Part shown: one piece after another, positions 33,725 to 45,037 of the stretch
How positions within the stretch are numbered: the first letter of the stretch is position 1
Layout: each line of letters starts with the position of its first letter
Source of the DNA: Calliopum simillimum
Lineage: Eukaryota; Arthropoda; Insecta; Diptera; Lauxaniidae
DNA: 64,000 nucleotides
Reading direction: 5' to 3'
Assembly (NCBI GenBank): GCA_951812925.1
Contig: OX638368.1
Coordinates: 80,458,909 to 80,522,908 of the forward strand
Translations under genes and position numbers: made by a program
The notes under the pieces: generated by a model
Database searches by the model: none
What the model was told of the DNA's origin: nothing
The model's input: only the letters and a program-made list of their open reading frames with translations

Positions 33725-34004
33725 TCTAACTGAACAATATTGGCCGTTTAAATTCCGTTTAACCTATAATTTGGTTTTGACAACTGTTGATAAATAAATC
33801 AAAATTGACACATTTTATAAAAAATAAAACAGGAAAAAACAAATAAACAAGTGAATAAAAAAATCCATAATTTGGAAAAGAAGAATTTATTTCAGTTCTG
33901 AAGTTTATTCTTCGTCTTTTATTTTATTTTGAAAATAAGTAATTCACAAACTTCACTTTTGACCACTATTTTATGTGATCACGTTCTGCATATGATTTTC
34001 AATT

Positions 34005-34192
34005 AGTATGACCATGAAATTCCTTAAACATTGGAGCAACCAAGATGACCTTGGCCAAAGCTTTGATACCGGCTCCCTTTACCAGGCACCAACGTCCCAA
34101 CCGGGTACATTTTTCATTAAATCAGCTTCTGCAGCGGTGATATTGTAAATGTAGGCCAACTGTTGTGGTGGCCAAGCCCCAATAATTGAATG
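34005..34192 (-). pseudogene. Fragment resembling NDUFA13/GRIM-19 C-terminal part
   Basis: On the minus strand a splice-acceptor-like TTATTTTTCAG precedes an open stretch containing EADLMKNVPGWDVGAW, then a stop and REPV. In another frame LVAPMFKEF follows. The pattern E-A-x-x-M-K-x-V-P-x-W-x-V-G followed by E-P-V and F-K-E-F is that of the complex I subunit NDUFA13 (GRIM-19) in flies, here with one nonsense change and one frameshift. The residues upstream (QLAYIYNITAA) match less well. It lies wholly between the two ends of the TIR element at 33487-34550. Assignment is by remembered family pattern only. Confidence 0.5.
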
Positions 34193-34724
34193 CCTGAAAA
34201 ATAACTTTTCGCAGGAATATGCGCAATCGAAATTTTCTTGTAGCCACCCGCTGCTTTATTGTTGCTGATGCTGCTCCTGATATTTTCTCAGCTTTCCAGA
34301 AGAATCAGAAGGATTTTAGGGAAACTTTTCTAAAAATTAAATATCTCGCTGCGAGTTGTCAAAAAATTTCAATATTTATAAGTCAACAGATTGTCATTTT
34401 TCAGTAAAGCCTACTAAAAATCAAAGTAACGAGTTTCAGTTAAATTCGCACTGAAAAAGTCATTTCATTTTTAAACGAGTTTAACAATCTAAACGCGTTT
34501 AATAAAACGTCGTTAAAACGAAGTTTAATTTTGCACTGAAAAACTGGCCCTACATAGCAATGTTATTTACAGTTCGTTGCAATGTTTATTATGTGTTTAC
34601 ATTTTAATTTTTTCAATGGAACAAAACTAAACACAGTAATTTTATAAATAGCAGCTTTCCACTTACTGTGCTGATATAATACAATTACAAAATAAAATAT
34701 AAATTACATACCATTTTTAAAATA

Positions 34725-35618
34725 ATGCTAATGAACTGCATAAACAGAATTCTTTCAAAAGTGACTGAGTTGCGAGATGACGGTGAATCCTTCAAGGATA
34801 AAGTTGAAAATAATCTTGAAAACGTTAATAAAAGGATTCAACAGTTGGAAATAAGCAAACCATCAACTCAAGTTATTAGAGAAATCAGTTCAGTGAGGCT
34901 TAAGGCACCCACATACGATGGAACAACGCCATTCAGTGTTTTCAAGCTCCAGTTCAAAACAACATCCGCTCATAACCTGTGGGTTAGCGATAGCGCAGCA
35001 GCAGCGCTTATCGTCGCTTTAAAAGATGCAGCTGCAGAAGTTTTGCAAACGGTTCCAGTGGCGGAGCAGAAAAATTACAAGGCGGTGATGAATGCCTTAC
35101 AGCGAAATTATGGCAGTGACCACATGAAACAGATTCACAGACTGGAGTTGAAAAGTCGTATCCAGAAATCTAGTGAGTCCTTGCAGGAGTATGCTGCGGA
35201 TATTGAACGATTAGCACACCTTTCCTATCCTAACGAGTTAAGTGTCGTAGCTGAAAAATTCAAAATAGAGGCGTTTATTGACAGCATATGTGACTCAGAG
35301 ACAAAACGCGAGACAATGAGGAGCCCGAAGACAACATTTAATGAAACAGTAACGGTTGCCCTTACTCAGGAGACGATTGCATTGACATGCCGCCCAACAT
35401 TGAAAACTCGACGGATGGAGGTGGAGGCTAAAAAGAAAAATCCATCGTTCGCCAGCGGTAGCTTCAGCGGAAAATGTTATAACTCTGGTAAGCAGGGACA
35501 CATGGCACGTGACTGCCGTTCACGTCGTAAACGATCTACATCACGTTCACCAAGAAGAAACATTGAAAATAGGGTGAACAATGCTGAAAATGGTAACGAA
35601 GAGCAGTCGTTAAACTAA
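34725..35618 (+). CDS. Gag of the second Ty3/gypsy element
   Basis: A 297-codon ORF. Residues 1-45 look like a coiled coil, followed by a capsid-like part (PTYDGTTPFSVFKLQF, then a Leu-rich helix and LERLAHLSYP-like sequence). A basic C-terminus carries one zinc knuckle CYNSGKQGHMARDC, where the second Cys of the CCHC is Ser, so zinc binding is doubtful. An Arg/Ser-rich tail (SRRKRSTSRSPRR) follows. The N-terminus may be cut, as the element's 5' part is missing. It is the only part still open over its whole visible length. Confidence 0.8.
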   Translation: MLMNCINRILSKVTELRDDGESFKDKVENNLENVNKRIQQLEISKPSTQVIREISSVRLKAPTYDGTTPFSVFKLQFKTTSAHNLWVSDSAAAALIVALKDAAAEVLQTVPVAEQKNYKAVMNALQRNYGSDHMKQIHRLELKSRIQKSSESLQEYAADIERLAHLSYPNELSVVAEKFKIEAFIDSICDSETKRETMRSPKTTFNETVTVALTQETIALTCRPTLKTRRMEVEAKKKNPSFASGSFSGKCYNSGKQGHMARDCRSRRKRSTSRSPRRNIENRVNNAENGNEEQSLN

Positions 35619-35699
35619 AGAGAGTCAGTACAGCGGGGCTGACTCCCACTTATGATTGCCCCATAGTCTTAGTTTCGAAGCTTTGCCGGAGTTAAAACA

Positions 35700-38415
35700 G
35701 CCTTACCATCGCTGGAAAAATCAACGAGAGAACATGTGAGCAAACTTTGGATACGGGCGCATCACATTCAATTGTGAGGAGTGATTTATTCGATAGTAGA
35801 CGAGTAACGCCATTGAATGGGATCCAATTGAGAACAGCAATGGGAGAAATTGCGCAAATAGTAAGTTACAGCGAATATTCTTATCGGCAACAGAATTGTG
35901 GAGCATGATTTTAATGTTGCAAACATCACCGATGAGGTTATTATTGGCGTGGACTTCATGATTCGACACGGGTTCACTTTGGACCTTAAGAAAAAGATGT
36001 TAAGGTATGCCAATGTGGAGTTGCCTTTGGACATTGGCTGTGAACAAAATTTAAAAATCACAAGAGTCTACATAAGTGAGCGCTGTCGAATTGAACCCAA
36101 CACCGAAGAAATTATTTGGGCTACATCAAGTGAAGACTGTGGGACAAGTCATCTGTGGTTAGTGAAAGCAGATAAGAAAAACGTAAAGAAAAAGCTGATT
36201 ATTGGAAAAACCCTAGTAAAATCAAGAGTGGACAACAAAATACCGGTACAAATTTTGAATCCAACAAATCAGCCGAAATGGATGCAAAAAGGTGAACTAA
36301 TAGCGCATTGTGAAAAAGTTACGGCTGTTATAAATTGTGAAAATGATCAGCAGGACACAAAAGGTGCAACTTCAACAAAATCATCGGCCTTGGAAGTATT
36401 GACAAAAGAATGGAGGAAGGAGTTGTCTGCCCAGAACAAAAATAAAGCAAAAAGGTTTCTGCAAAAGCATTAGCGGATATTTGCGTCCAAAGGAGAAAAT
36501 AATGGCCGAACATCAGTGGTTAAACATCGCATTGATACAGGTAATTTTCAGCCAATTCGTCAACCTCAAAGGAGGCTAGCACTCGCTAAGACAGAAATCC
36601 CGTGGAGTTCACCAGTCGTACTTGTCAAGAAAAAGGACGGAAGTATGCGATTCTGTGTGGATTACAGGAAATTGAATGACGTCACCAAAAAAGACAGCTA
36701 CCCGTTACCCAGGATCGATGATACACTCGATACGTTTTCTGGAATAACATGGTTTTCCACCCTGGACATACAAAGTGGATATTGGCAGGTGGAAATAGAT
36801 GAAAACATAACGATAAAACACTTCCATAAGTACTTGCATGGACAGCACTTTCTCCTGAGGACAGATCATGCGGCATTAAGGTGGCTACTTCAATGGAAGG
36901 ATCCTGAAGGCCAAATCACACGGTGGATAGAACGCTTGCAGAGCTATGATTTCACCATAGAACATCGCAAAGGAAGCCAGCATGGAAATGCAGATGCACT
37001 TTCCCGTCGTCTATGTAAAATTGAATGCGGCCATTGTTCAAGATCGGGAAATAAAGCTGGAATAATTGAAATGCGCCTTTTGAATGTTTTACCTGAAGAA
37101 AGGTGGACAAATGAGGAGATACAACGGGACCGGCGCAGTGAAACAGATTTGGCAACTATGATTAAGTATAAGGAGCTGGGTAGGAAACTGGCCATGCAAG
37201 AAATCTCAAGTGAAAGCCAAATCTGTAAAGCATACTGGGCGCAATGGCAAAGTTTGGAGTTGCATCATGGTTGCCTGTACCGAATTTGGAAAAGCTTGCA
37301 TGGCAAAATTCGCTCAAAACTATTGGTTATTCCGAAGGCAAAGTTTAAGGAAATAATCGAGGGTTATCACAATTGATCGAGTGGTGGACATCTATGCATA
37401 ACCAAAACCACAGAGGAAATAAAGAAACGGTTTTATTGGGTTGGGTGCCGAGAAACAGCTGCTGACTGGATCCGCCATTGCGATCAATGTGCGATTGCTA
37501 AAGGACCAAGGCGACGAACTCGAGGGAAAATGCATCAGTATAACGTTGGAGCTCCCTTTGAGAGGATAGCCATGGATATAGCTGGACCTTTCCCAATCAG
37601 CAATGCAGGAAGTAAATACATCCTTGTGGTAATTGATTACTTCAGTAAGTGGCCAGAAGTATATCCCATTCCCAATCAAGAAGCAAAAACAGTGGCAGAC
37701 ATTTTCATCAAAAATTGGATTTGTCGATATAGAGCTCCACTTGAGTTTCATTCCGACCAAGGACGAAATTTTGAGTCGGCACTTTTTAAGGAGGTTTGTG
37801 GCATGCTGGGAATACAGAAGACAGCATTGCATCCTCAGTCTGATGGTATGGTCTAAAGGTTCAACCGTACTCTAGAGGAGCATCTAAAAAAGGTTGTCGA
37901 CAAAGGACAAAAAGATTGGGTTGAGCGTTTACCAATGTTTCTAATGGCTTATAGTTCGTCGATACACGATACCACTACAGTCGCGCCAGCCATTTTCGGT
38001 ACGAGCTTAAGGCTTCCAGCAGATTTGAGTAAGCCTTGTCCCAGAAACAACCCATGCTGACGATTACATGTCGCGAAAAAGAGAAGAACTGGCTGATATA
38101 CACGAGCTTATCAGGAGACGTACTCAATTGGCTAGCGACAAGATGAAAGCTCGGTATGACCTGCGAGAAAATACTGAAGGGTTCAAAGAAGGTCAATTAG
38201 TGCTGCTACACAACCCACAACGAAAACGAGACTTGTCCCCTAAATTACAGACTTATTGGGAGGGACCTTACCGGATCGTCACAAGGATTAACGATGTTGT
38301 ATATCGAATCCAAAAATACCCCGGTAACAAAGGTAAATTAAAAGTGGTACATATTGAAAGACTAACGCCATATGGAAGCGACAGTGAATCTCTTGTTCGG
38401 GACAAACAAGTTTAA
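35700..38415 (+). pseudogene. Pol of the second Ty3/gypsy element, broken
   Basis: Protease: LDTGASHSIVRSDLF near 35750, then a frameshift into the ORF 35898-36473. RT begins with VVLVKKKDGSMRFCVDYRK (36612) and stops at SGYWQVEID; the sequence then jumps to HFLLRTDHAALRWLL of RNase H. The fingers/palm with YxDD and the first half of RNase H are therefore deleted, yet the frame is kept (36516-37376). After a TGA, integrase follows: RFYWVG, CDQCAIAKG, MDIAGPF and HSDQGRNFES supply two catalytic Asp. The expected third residue, Glu in V-E-R-F-N-R, is a TAA codon at 37854. The C-terminus has the GPY/F module (YWEGPYRIV, HIERLTPY; 38068-38415). Confidence 0.88.
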
Positions 38416-38426
38416 GAGGAGGGCAG

Positions 38427-38895
38427 TGTGACGAAAAAAGAGCACAAATAAATAGAAACCTCACGAAAGTACTTGACAGTTCGAGATGTCAATAAAAACA
38501 GTGATGTCAAGTTTTGTCAAGAAATTATTAGCCGAGGAAATCAACGAGATGTTGCCAGATGTTTCGCTAATGCAATTCTAGAACGTTCATACAGGCATAA
38601 AAGGAGCTGTTCATGAGAGCTGCAACACAGTTGATTTTAAGCAATAAAACGGAAAGGTTGTACACACATTGCCAGTGGAAGTAAATAAAGTGTTAATTGT
38701 AATATTAGATTTTGAATGTAAATAAGCAGTAAAATAAACAATTGTACCGTGTAAAAATAAACGTTTGTAATTTAAATAAACCATTTTATAACTAAATAAA
38801 GTGTGTGTTTTTGATTACTACACAATCCAGTGGTCGAACTCAGAAAACTGTTAGAAACTGAAATTATCGTCATGGAGACAGGAAATTTCGTAACA
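38427..38895 (+). repeat. 3' LTR of the second Ty3/gypsy element
   Basis: A purine-rich tract AAGAGGAGGGCAG precedes TGTGACGAAA, and the LTR ends TTTCGTAACA, an inverted match with one difference. Length 469 bp. Several AATAAA signals lie at about 38755-38800. Confidence 0.78.
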
Positions 38896-38913
38896 GTAGT
38901 AATAAGAAAATTG

Positions 38914-39275
38914 ATTTTCAAATTACTATAACTATGCCTACGTCATAGTATCGTGGCTGAATTTTTATGTGGGTGTTCCTCTAGTAGTAGGTACTAACTT
39001 TTGTTTTAGACAAACCGTAAGAGGTGGTTCCTTCGTGAAGTATCGGGTGCGAAAAGTCGAGAAAATCTAAATTTTTTTGAAGAACGAACCCTTGGAAAGA
39101 TACTTGAAAAAAAAAAAAATGATTTTCTCGAGGTTTTGCACCCGATATCTCACGATGGCATCACCTCTCAAGGTTTGACTAAAACAAAAGTTAGTACCTA
39201 CTACTAGAGGAACACCCACAAAAAAAATTAAGCCATGACACTATGACGTAGGCATAGTTACAGTAATTTGAAAAT
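38914..39275. repeat. Inverted-repeat element of a local family
   Basis: ATTTTCAAATTACTATAACT on the left pairs with the inverted copy ending AGTAATTTGAAAAT on the right, and GTGGGTGTTCCTCTAGTAGT with ACTACTAGAGGAACACCCAC. The interior holds CGCACCCGATATCTCAC-like motifs in both directions. Related pieces recur at 40290-41115. Confidence 0.75.
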
Positions 39276-39654
39276 AAACGTCCTGTGCCAATCGAAAACA
39301 TTTCCCTCACCTATACAAATTCTGACGTCCCAAATACAAATTTTGAAGCATATGAGGTGAAATTGTTGTGTCAAAATTTGTACTACAAGGGCTACTGAAA
39401 ATTTTGACAATCGAAATTGAAAACAAACAATTTTGAAAATTCAAATTAAAAATTTTTATTTGTTTGAAAAAATATTTATTTATTGTTACACATCCTACAA
39501 AGAAAATTTATAAAATATGGAATAGTGCGGCGTTGCCATATTGCACCGGTGTTTTTTTAGACTACAACAAGTATTGTATTTAGGTGCTGGTTAAATTTTG
39601 ACAAAGAACAATTTAGTATAAAGATGCCTTATGCTGAACGGGCAGTTACTGTCA

Positions 39655-39828
39655 ATTCGGAGAGATAAGTGCAGTCCGGATGTAACGCCTATGGATTTTT
39701 ACCTGTGGGGCTATCTCAAACCTAAAGTTTACGCTAAAAGACTAACTTCTCTGGCGCATTTCATTGAAAATATCCATCACGAAATGGCAGCCATCACAGA
39801 GTCTACCTGCGGAGCCGTCAGCGTATGA
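39655..39828 (+). pseudogene. mariner/Tc1-like transposase C-terminal fragment
   Basis: The reading CSPDVTPMDFYLWGYLKPKVY resembles the S-P-D-L-T-P-x-D-F-x-L-W-G-x-L-K motif around the last catalytic Asp of mariner-like transposases. It is followed by a helical tail (HFIENIHHEMAAI). Only about 58 codons are left. It lies between copies of the 38.9-41.1 kb repeat family and may have been their source of mobility, though no ends connect them. The rest of 39276-40289 shows no gene. Confidence 0.6.
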
Positions 39829-40289
39829 ATAAATTAGTGCCGTAACCACTTGGGCTTACATTTGGACAATATTATTTTTAAGGAATAAATTGCCATAATG
39901 GTGTACTTTAATAAAGAATAAAAACATTTTCGATAGATGGGCAATTTTTTTATTTTTAATAGTTCCACAAAATAAACTTTATTTGACACCTTGAATCTGG
40001 TTCTTTCATTAATAATGAGCTCCAAAATTGCGTCATTTACAGACTCAGGTCCTTTAGCATATTCATTTTAAATAGATCTTAAATTTTTTTGACGTATTTA
40101 TTTTCTGCAATTGGTAAAAAGTGCAAAACCAATATAAAAAAAGTTCGTTTCTGAAACGTCAAAAATTGAACATGTCAGAAACTGTAATCCATTTGGCACA
40201 GCAAAAATAGAAATTTTAGTCACCAGAGTTAAATTTTTTTTCACCCTTTTTGCTTAAGGTAAAAGTTTCGATTTGGCACAGGCCCAAAC

Positions 40290-41115
40290 ATTCAAAAAAC
40301 TGATTTTCTCGATTTTTCGCACCCGATGCCTCACGAAGACACCACCTCTCATGGTTTGGCTAAAACAAAACTTAGTACCCACTGTTAGAAGAATACCCAC
40401 ATGATACTAAGGCGTAGGCATTGTTATAGTAATCTAAAAATCAACTTTCATATTACTATGAACACCTGAACACTGTTAGAAGAATACCCACACAAAAATT
40501 CAGCCATGATACTATGACGTAGACATTGTTATAGCAATCTGAAAATCAAATTTCACATTATTATGAACACCTGTATGTGGAAAATACCTTAAAATAGGAT
40601 ATCTCCTAAACTATAGGTCGTACGAAAACAATTTGCACCACTTTTCGATATGGAATCTTTTGAGCTACAAAATTGTGGAGCATCATTTTTTTGTAGAAAT
40701 ATTCATTAGCGATACTAATTTTCTCGACCTGTGAGCCTGAATAACTTTCCGTGCGACAGTGAAATCAGTCTCGAATTTTAATGCATACTTTAAACTACCA
40801 AATAAACCGACTTAAAGAAAAAAATTATGAGTTTTATATGTTGGATCGGAAAGTCCAATTTCACTGGACCATATCTACTAAGTTATAGGACGTACGAAAA
40901 TTTTACCACTTTCTACATTAAATTTTTGAGCTACAAAATTGTGCATCAAATTTTTTGAAGATAGAACCGTTAGCGAGATATTTGCAAAAAACTGTTTTTC
41001 TCGACCTTTTGCACCCGATATCTCAAGAACGCACCACCTCCCAAGATTTGATTTGAACAAAAGTTTATACCTACTATTGGAAGAACACTCACAAAAAAAT
41101 TCAGCTTTGACAGTA
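40290..41115. repeat. Dispersed copies of the 38.9-kb repeat family
   Basis: Segments with CGCACCCGATGCCTCACGA, ACCACCTCTCATGGTTTGGC and AAGAATACCCACA recur near 40310, 40480 and 41020. Between them two related units start with TATCTCCTAAACTATAGG (40598) and TATCTACTAAGTTATAGG (40868). Copies are diverged by eye to perhaps a fifth of sites. Confidence 0.7.
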
Positions 41116-41221
41116 TGAGGAGACTCAGCCAAGCGATGATTCTCCGTCTATGAGCTAAGTTTCTTTGAAGTAAGAATCTTTATTTTCGTTTTCTAAATGG
41201 TGCGAGTATGTTAGGACGAGA

Positions 41222-43122
41222 AGATTAAACTAATGAAGCTTGGATCGTAAAACGATGGAAAATATCTCTCCAAGTAGTACCCACCAGAATGTTGTTAATC
41301 CACCAGCCTCGGCAGCATGCATATCGGATTTGGAGGTGCAAGAAACATGCATAATTAGGACTGATTCTCTTATAATCGGAACCAATATGGTTCGTCAAAA
41401 TTTTAAAATCCTTTCGATGAAAACTCGCATCGGCTCTTGGAATGTCCGAACTCTTAATGATAAAGGCAAAATATATCAAGCCGTAAGAGAATTCCACAAA
41501 TTTAACCTTGAAATATTGGGATTAAGCGAGTGTAGATGGAACGGTGCCAGCGAATATGTACTACCTGACGGCGAAAAGTTTTTATACTCCGGTAGAGCAC
41601 AAAATGACATCCACAGGGATGGAGTTGGATTTTTGTTAAGTAAAAATGCGACAAAGGCAGTGATGGAATGAAAACCTGTAAACGAAAGAAATATTACCAT
41701 CTTCCAAGCATACGCGCCCACCAAGTTGGCATAAAAAGAAACCAAGGATGAGCACAAAATGACATCCACAGGGATGAAGTTGGATTTTTGTTAAGTAAAA
41801 ATGCGATAAAGGCAGTGATGGAATGGAAACCTGTAAACGAAAGGCTCATTTGGTGCAGATTTCGAACCCCCACTAGAAATATTACCATCTTCCAAGCATA
41901 CGCGCCCACCGAGTTGGCATAAAAAGAAACCAAGGATGAATTTTGTAGTCAGCTCGCTGCAGCGATTAATAGTGCTCACAAGAACGACATAATAGTTGTT
42001 ATGGGTGATTAAAATGCCAAAGTAGGTTCAGTCTTGTCGTTGGAGGTACGCTTTTCCCACACAAAACATGCCATAAATCTACTTGGGTGTCTCCAGACAA
42101 CATCACTGAAAACCAAATCGACTACTTCTGCATTAGCAGAAAATGGAGAGGGAGTCTTCTGGACGTACGAGTAAAGAGGGCCGCTAACATAGGCTCCAAT
42201 CACCATCTTCTCGTCGCGGTCATTCGTGAAAAAATACTTGGGTTCCGACCATCGAATAAGAAACACTAGATGAGCGAGGAAACGTGGTGTCTTGTTGAAA
42301 AAAGAAGAAGCGCGAAAAAACTGAGAGATGACGCTAAAACTAGAACGCAAAAGAACGACGCCGAAAAGGTCTTTGACTCTCTCAATAAGGTGTTCGTGCA
42401 GACAAGACAAAAAAAAAATGTATAACGACCTCGCGAGCGAAGCCGAAAGCGCTGCTAATGCTCAAAATCTGAGGCAGCTTTACGATATCACCCTATCAGG
42501 TTGAAAACACCAACAGAATCGCCCTATCAAAGACAAAAACGGAAATCTCTTATCAACTAAGTAGATAAAAAGAGTGTTTTTGTGATATACTAAATCCCAC
42601 TGCCACATTCCCGCAACCAGAACCACCAACTAAAACAGCCGCAGTGACACGCAGTAGTAGTCGAATACAAACACAACCGCCTACAATCGATGAAATAGTG
42701 AAGCTATCCAAAGCATGAAACACAACAAGGCCACCGGTATAGATCAAATAACAGCTGAACTGCTAAAAGCATGCCTCATTACATCAGCTAAGATTCTTCA
42801 TCGTCTGATTGCCAGAATCTGCATGGCATGTTAGTCAAATTGCCGAAAAAAGTGACCTAAGCGAGTGCCGAAATTATAGAGGAATAACTTTGCTCTCAGT
42901 ACCATCAGAAGTACTGACAAAAGTGCTTCTAAACAGGGAAAGCGATGAACTTGATGTGGCCATCCGAAGGCAACAAGATGGATTCCAGCCGAACCGATCA
43001 TGCGTGGATCAAATCAACACCCTTAGAATAATTGTCGAACAATCATGTGAGTGGCGTGCTGCGCTTCAACTTGTCTTGGTAGACTATAGCACTACCTTCG
43101 ACAGTGTCTCCCGAGAAAACAT
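41222..43122 (+). pseudogene. RTE-like LINE: endonuclease and first part of RT
   Basis: AP-endonuclease motifs: RIGSWNVRTLNDKGK, LGLSECRWNGASE, LYSGRAQND, ITIFQAYAPT, MGD-stop-NAKVG (near 42003), [20 protein letters not shown] and GSNHHLL. A linker follows, then RT blocks ATGIDQITAELLK, CRNYRGITLLSVPS, FQPNRSCVDQINTLRIIVEQS and LVDYSTTFDSVSREN. Several stops and frameshifts break it, and a local duplication (41599-41935) repeats part of the endonuclease. The sequence stops in mid-codon at 43122 and continues at 50381 after a 7.25-kb insertion. The blocks resemble APE-type elements of the RTE group; clade assignment is tentative. Confidence 0.82.
41599..41935 (+). repeat. Direct duplication inside the LINE endonuclease
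   Basis: CACAAAATGACATCCACAGGG occurs at about 41599 and 41754, and the following sequence to GCGCCCACCNAGTTGGCATA is repeated. The second copy has 37 extra bases (GGCTCATTTGGTGCAGATTT and on) missing from the first, so the first copy also suffered a deletion. Confidence 0.8.
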
Positions 43123-44911
43123 TGTAATGGTTGACTCGACATTTATTCTATTTTATGTTTAAAATTGAATTTCAATCCTAATTTTCTTTTACGAAAATTA
43201 AGAGTCAGCCCTGATCTTTCATAAAAAAAAATTTGAGTGGAAAACGTGACAAATGTCAAATTTTACAATGTGTATATGACAATTGTCCGACATTTTTTAA
43301 TTTCTTTCTTTTCCGGTGCCGACAACAAGTGTTTTTTTTTTTTGCTGATTCAACTAAATTTCAATTGTTTGCAATCTTTAATTTTAATTGATATCAATTG
43401 TTTCCTAAATATATAGTTTTAAATAAAACTGAAACAAAAAGAAACGAAACCCGGCTTATACATATTGGTCGGCAACGTGTCCGTAGTAATGGAGGACAAC
43501 TCGTTACTTATGGAACATGAGAATTTGGATATAGCGAACTACTCGTCATATGGAATTATCCAACTATAATCATGAAAGAGTGGAATCGCTTAGCTTAGCG
43601 GCGATAATTTCGAGAAACTTATAAATGTGCGAGAATTCCAGAAGAAAACATAAAGAAAAAAAAAAAAAATAAATGGTTAAAGTCTTATAAACTAATAACT
43701 TAAATTAGAAATTAAATGTTAGAAAGTCAAATAGGGAAATGAAAAGAAAAATTGAGAAAGAAAAAAATATACATAAATCAGTGCATTTTTGAACATTGTC
43801 ACAACCTTGCTGTTGTATGGATGTATAGAGCTGGTGGTGTATGCTTGCATATGCCTGGTTGTAGCTCGTTGGATTGGTTTGGGTTCTTGCTCTACACACT
43901 TTGTTTTTTTTTTCACCATACAGCAAAATGACACAAAAGAAATTCATACACACTAAATTATAATTTCTGAAACCTCACCTCAAATTCCCAAATGAAATTC
44001 AAAATCCCTAATTAAACCCAAATAAAAGAACAAGTAATAATCCCCTAAAAGGATCGCAAAGAGTCAGCACGCCTGATGAGCAACGATGTCATATGCCCTA
44101 GATATTTCCTTACCCCAACCAAAATTCAACAATTGAGACCAATTGTCTCCTCAACCCAACCATAAAAGGACTAAGGCAAGGTCCACTCACATATTATGTA
44201 ATTGATTTACACTTTATTCATATTTTTAATTCATTGCAAATCTTATTAATATAATAAAGAATTCATTAGTTGCTTTGCAAGCACAAAGTTGCCATAGATT
44301 ACATAGCGCAAGACGGGTAAGTGACCAAGGCCCCTTCCCCTCTTGTATAAAAAGAATTAATTAAACTAAAAGTTTATAAATGTAGGTATTTTTTTAGCAA
44401 TGAGAAAAGTTCTTATTAATGCGAATTCAAAAAAAACAAAACTTAAATTCAGTTTCTTATTTAAACTTATGAAATTATATAGTTATGTTAAATCAACGAT
44501 TAAATTTAAGTTTTATAAAGAAATTACTAAATAAACAAAATTAACTTACATATTTGATCTCACACGGGCTCCGTTGTTAGCGCTAACTCGGGTACTCGAA
44601 GATATGTAATATGGTTGATATAAAAAAAAACGAACTGAACTTAATTTAAATTACATATGCTTATGCACATATGTATATGAGTGCAAAAAAAAGTTAATTA
44701 TATAGAAAAAAAAATTTAGATTTTCCGAAACTGACTGCCCAGTTGGTACAAGTCAACCTGTTGCACCAAAAAACAATTGTATTGCTGCGCCTCCGCTGGT
44801 ACGAACACGCAGCTTACGTCGTGCAGGCTCAGATAGAATACTGCGAATTCAATCCAAATATTATTTTTGTACTATATTTGTGGCAAAGTACCCCACTGTT
44901 ATGGGCAATAG

Positions 44912-45037
44912 GTCCTGCCCAAAAATCGGAGATCCGATCAGGAAAACTTTATAAATAATTGTTTGCCAGAGCTTGTCCTGCCCAAAAACCGGAGATCCGA
45001 TCAGGAAAATTTTATAAATAATTGTTTGCCAGAGCTT
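44912..45037 (+). repeat. 63-bp tandem duplication
   Basis: GTCCTGCCCAAAAATCGGAG at 44912 recurs at 44975 with a few base changes; each unit ends ATTGTTTGCCAGAGCTT. Two copies only. Confidence 0.85.

Larger units (their letters stand above)
33487..34550. mobile_element. TIR element carrying a captured gene fragment
   Basis: Ends GGGCCAGTTTTTCAGTGCAA and, from the right, GGGCCAGTTTTTCAGTGCAA with slight later differences (inverted GCACTGAAAAACTGGCCC). Subterminal GTTTAAAC-type blocks occur at both sides. It contains a nested hairpin MITE (33596-33724) and a minus-strand fragment resembling NDUFA13 (34005-34192). No transposase was seen. A clean target duplication was not found, so the superfamily is left open. 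Confidence 0.75.
34725..38895 (+). mobile_element. Ty3/gypsy element, 5'-truncated and internally deleted
   Basis: Gag, protease, partial RT, RNase H end, integrase and a 3' LTR follow in the right order on the plus strand. There is no 5' LTR or primer site upstream: the TIR element ending at 34550 lies 174 bp before the first gag ATG. The copy is further damaged by one large in-frame deletion in pol, several stops and frameshifts. Confidence 0.88.

Noticed and set aside
36516..37376. A novel RT-RNase H fusion enzyme
   Set aside because: Flanking gag, protease, integrase and LTR show it is an internally deleted Ty3/gypsy pol lacking the catalytic palm.
44550..44600. Possible tRNA-like or stem-loop RNA around GCTCCGTTGTTAGCGCTAAC
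   Set aside because: Only a short stem can be drawn; no cloverleaf, no A and B box pair, no CCA-side acceptor pairing.
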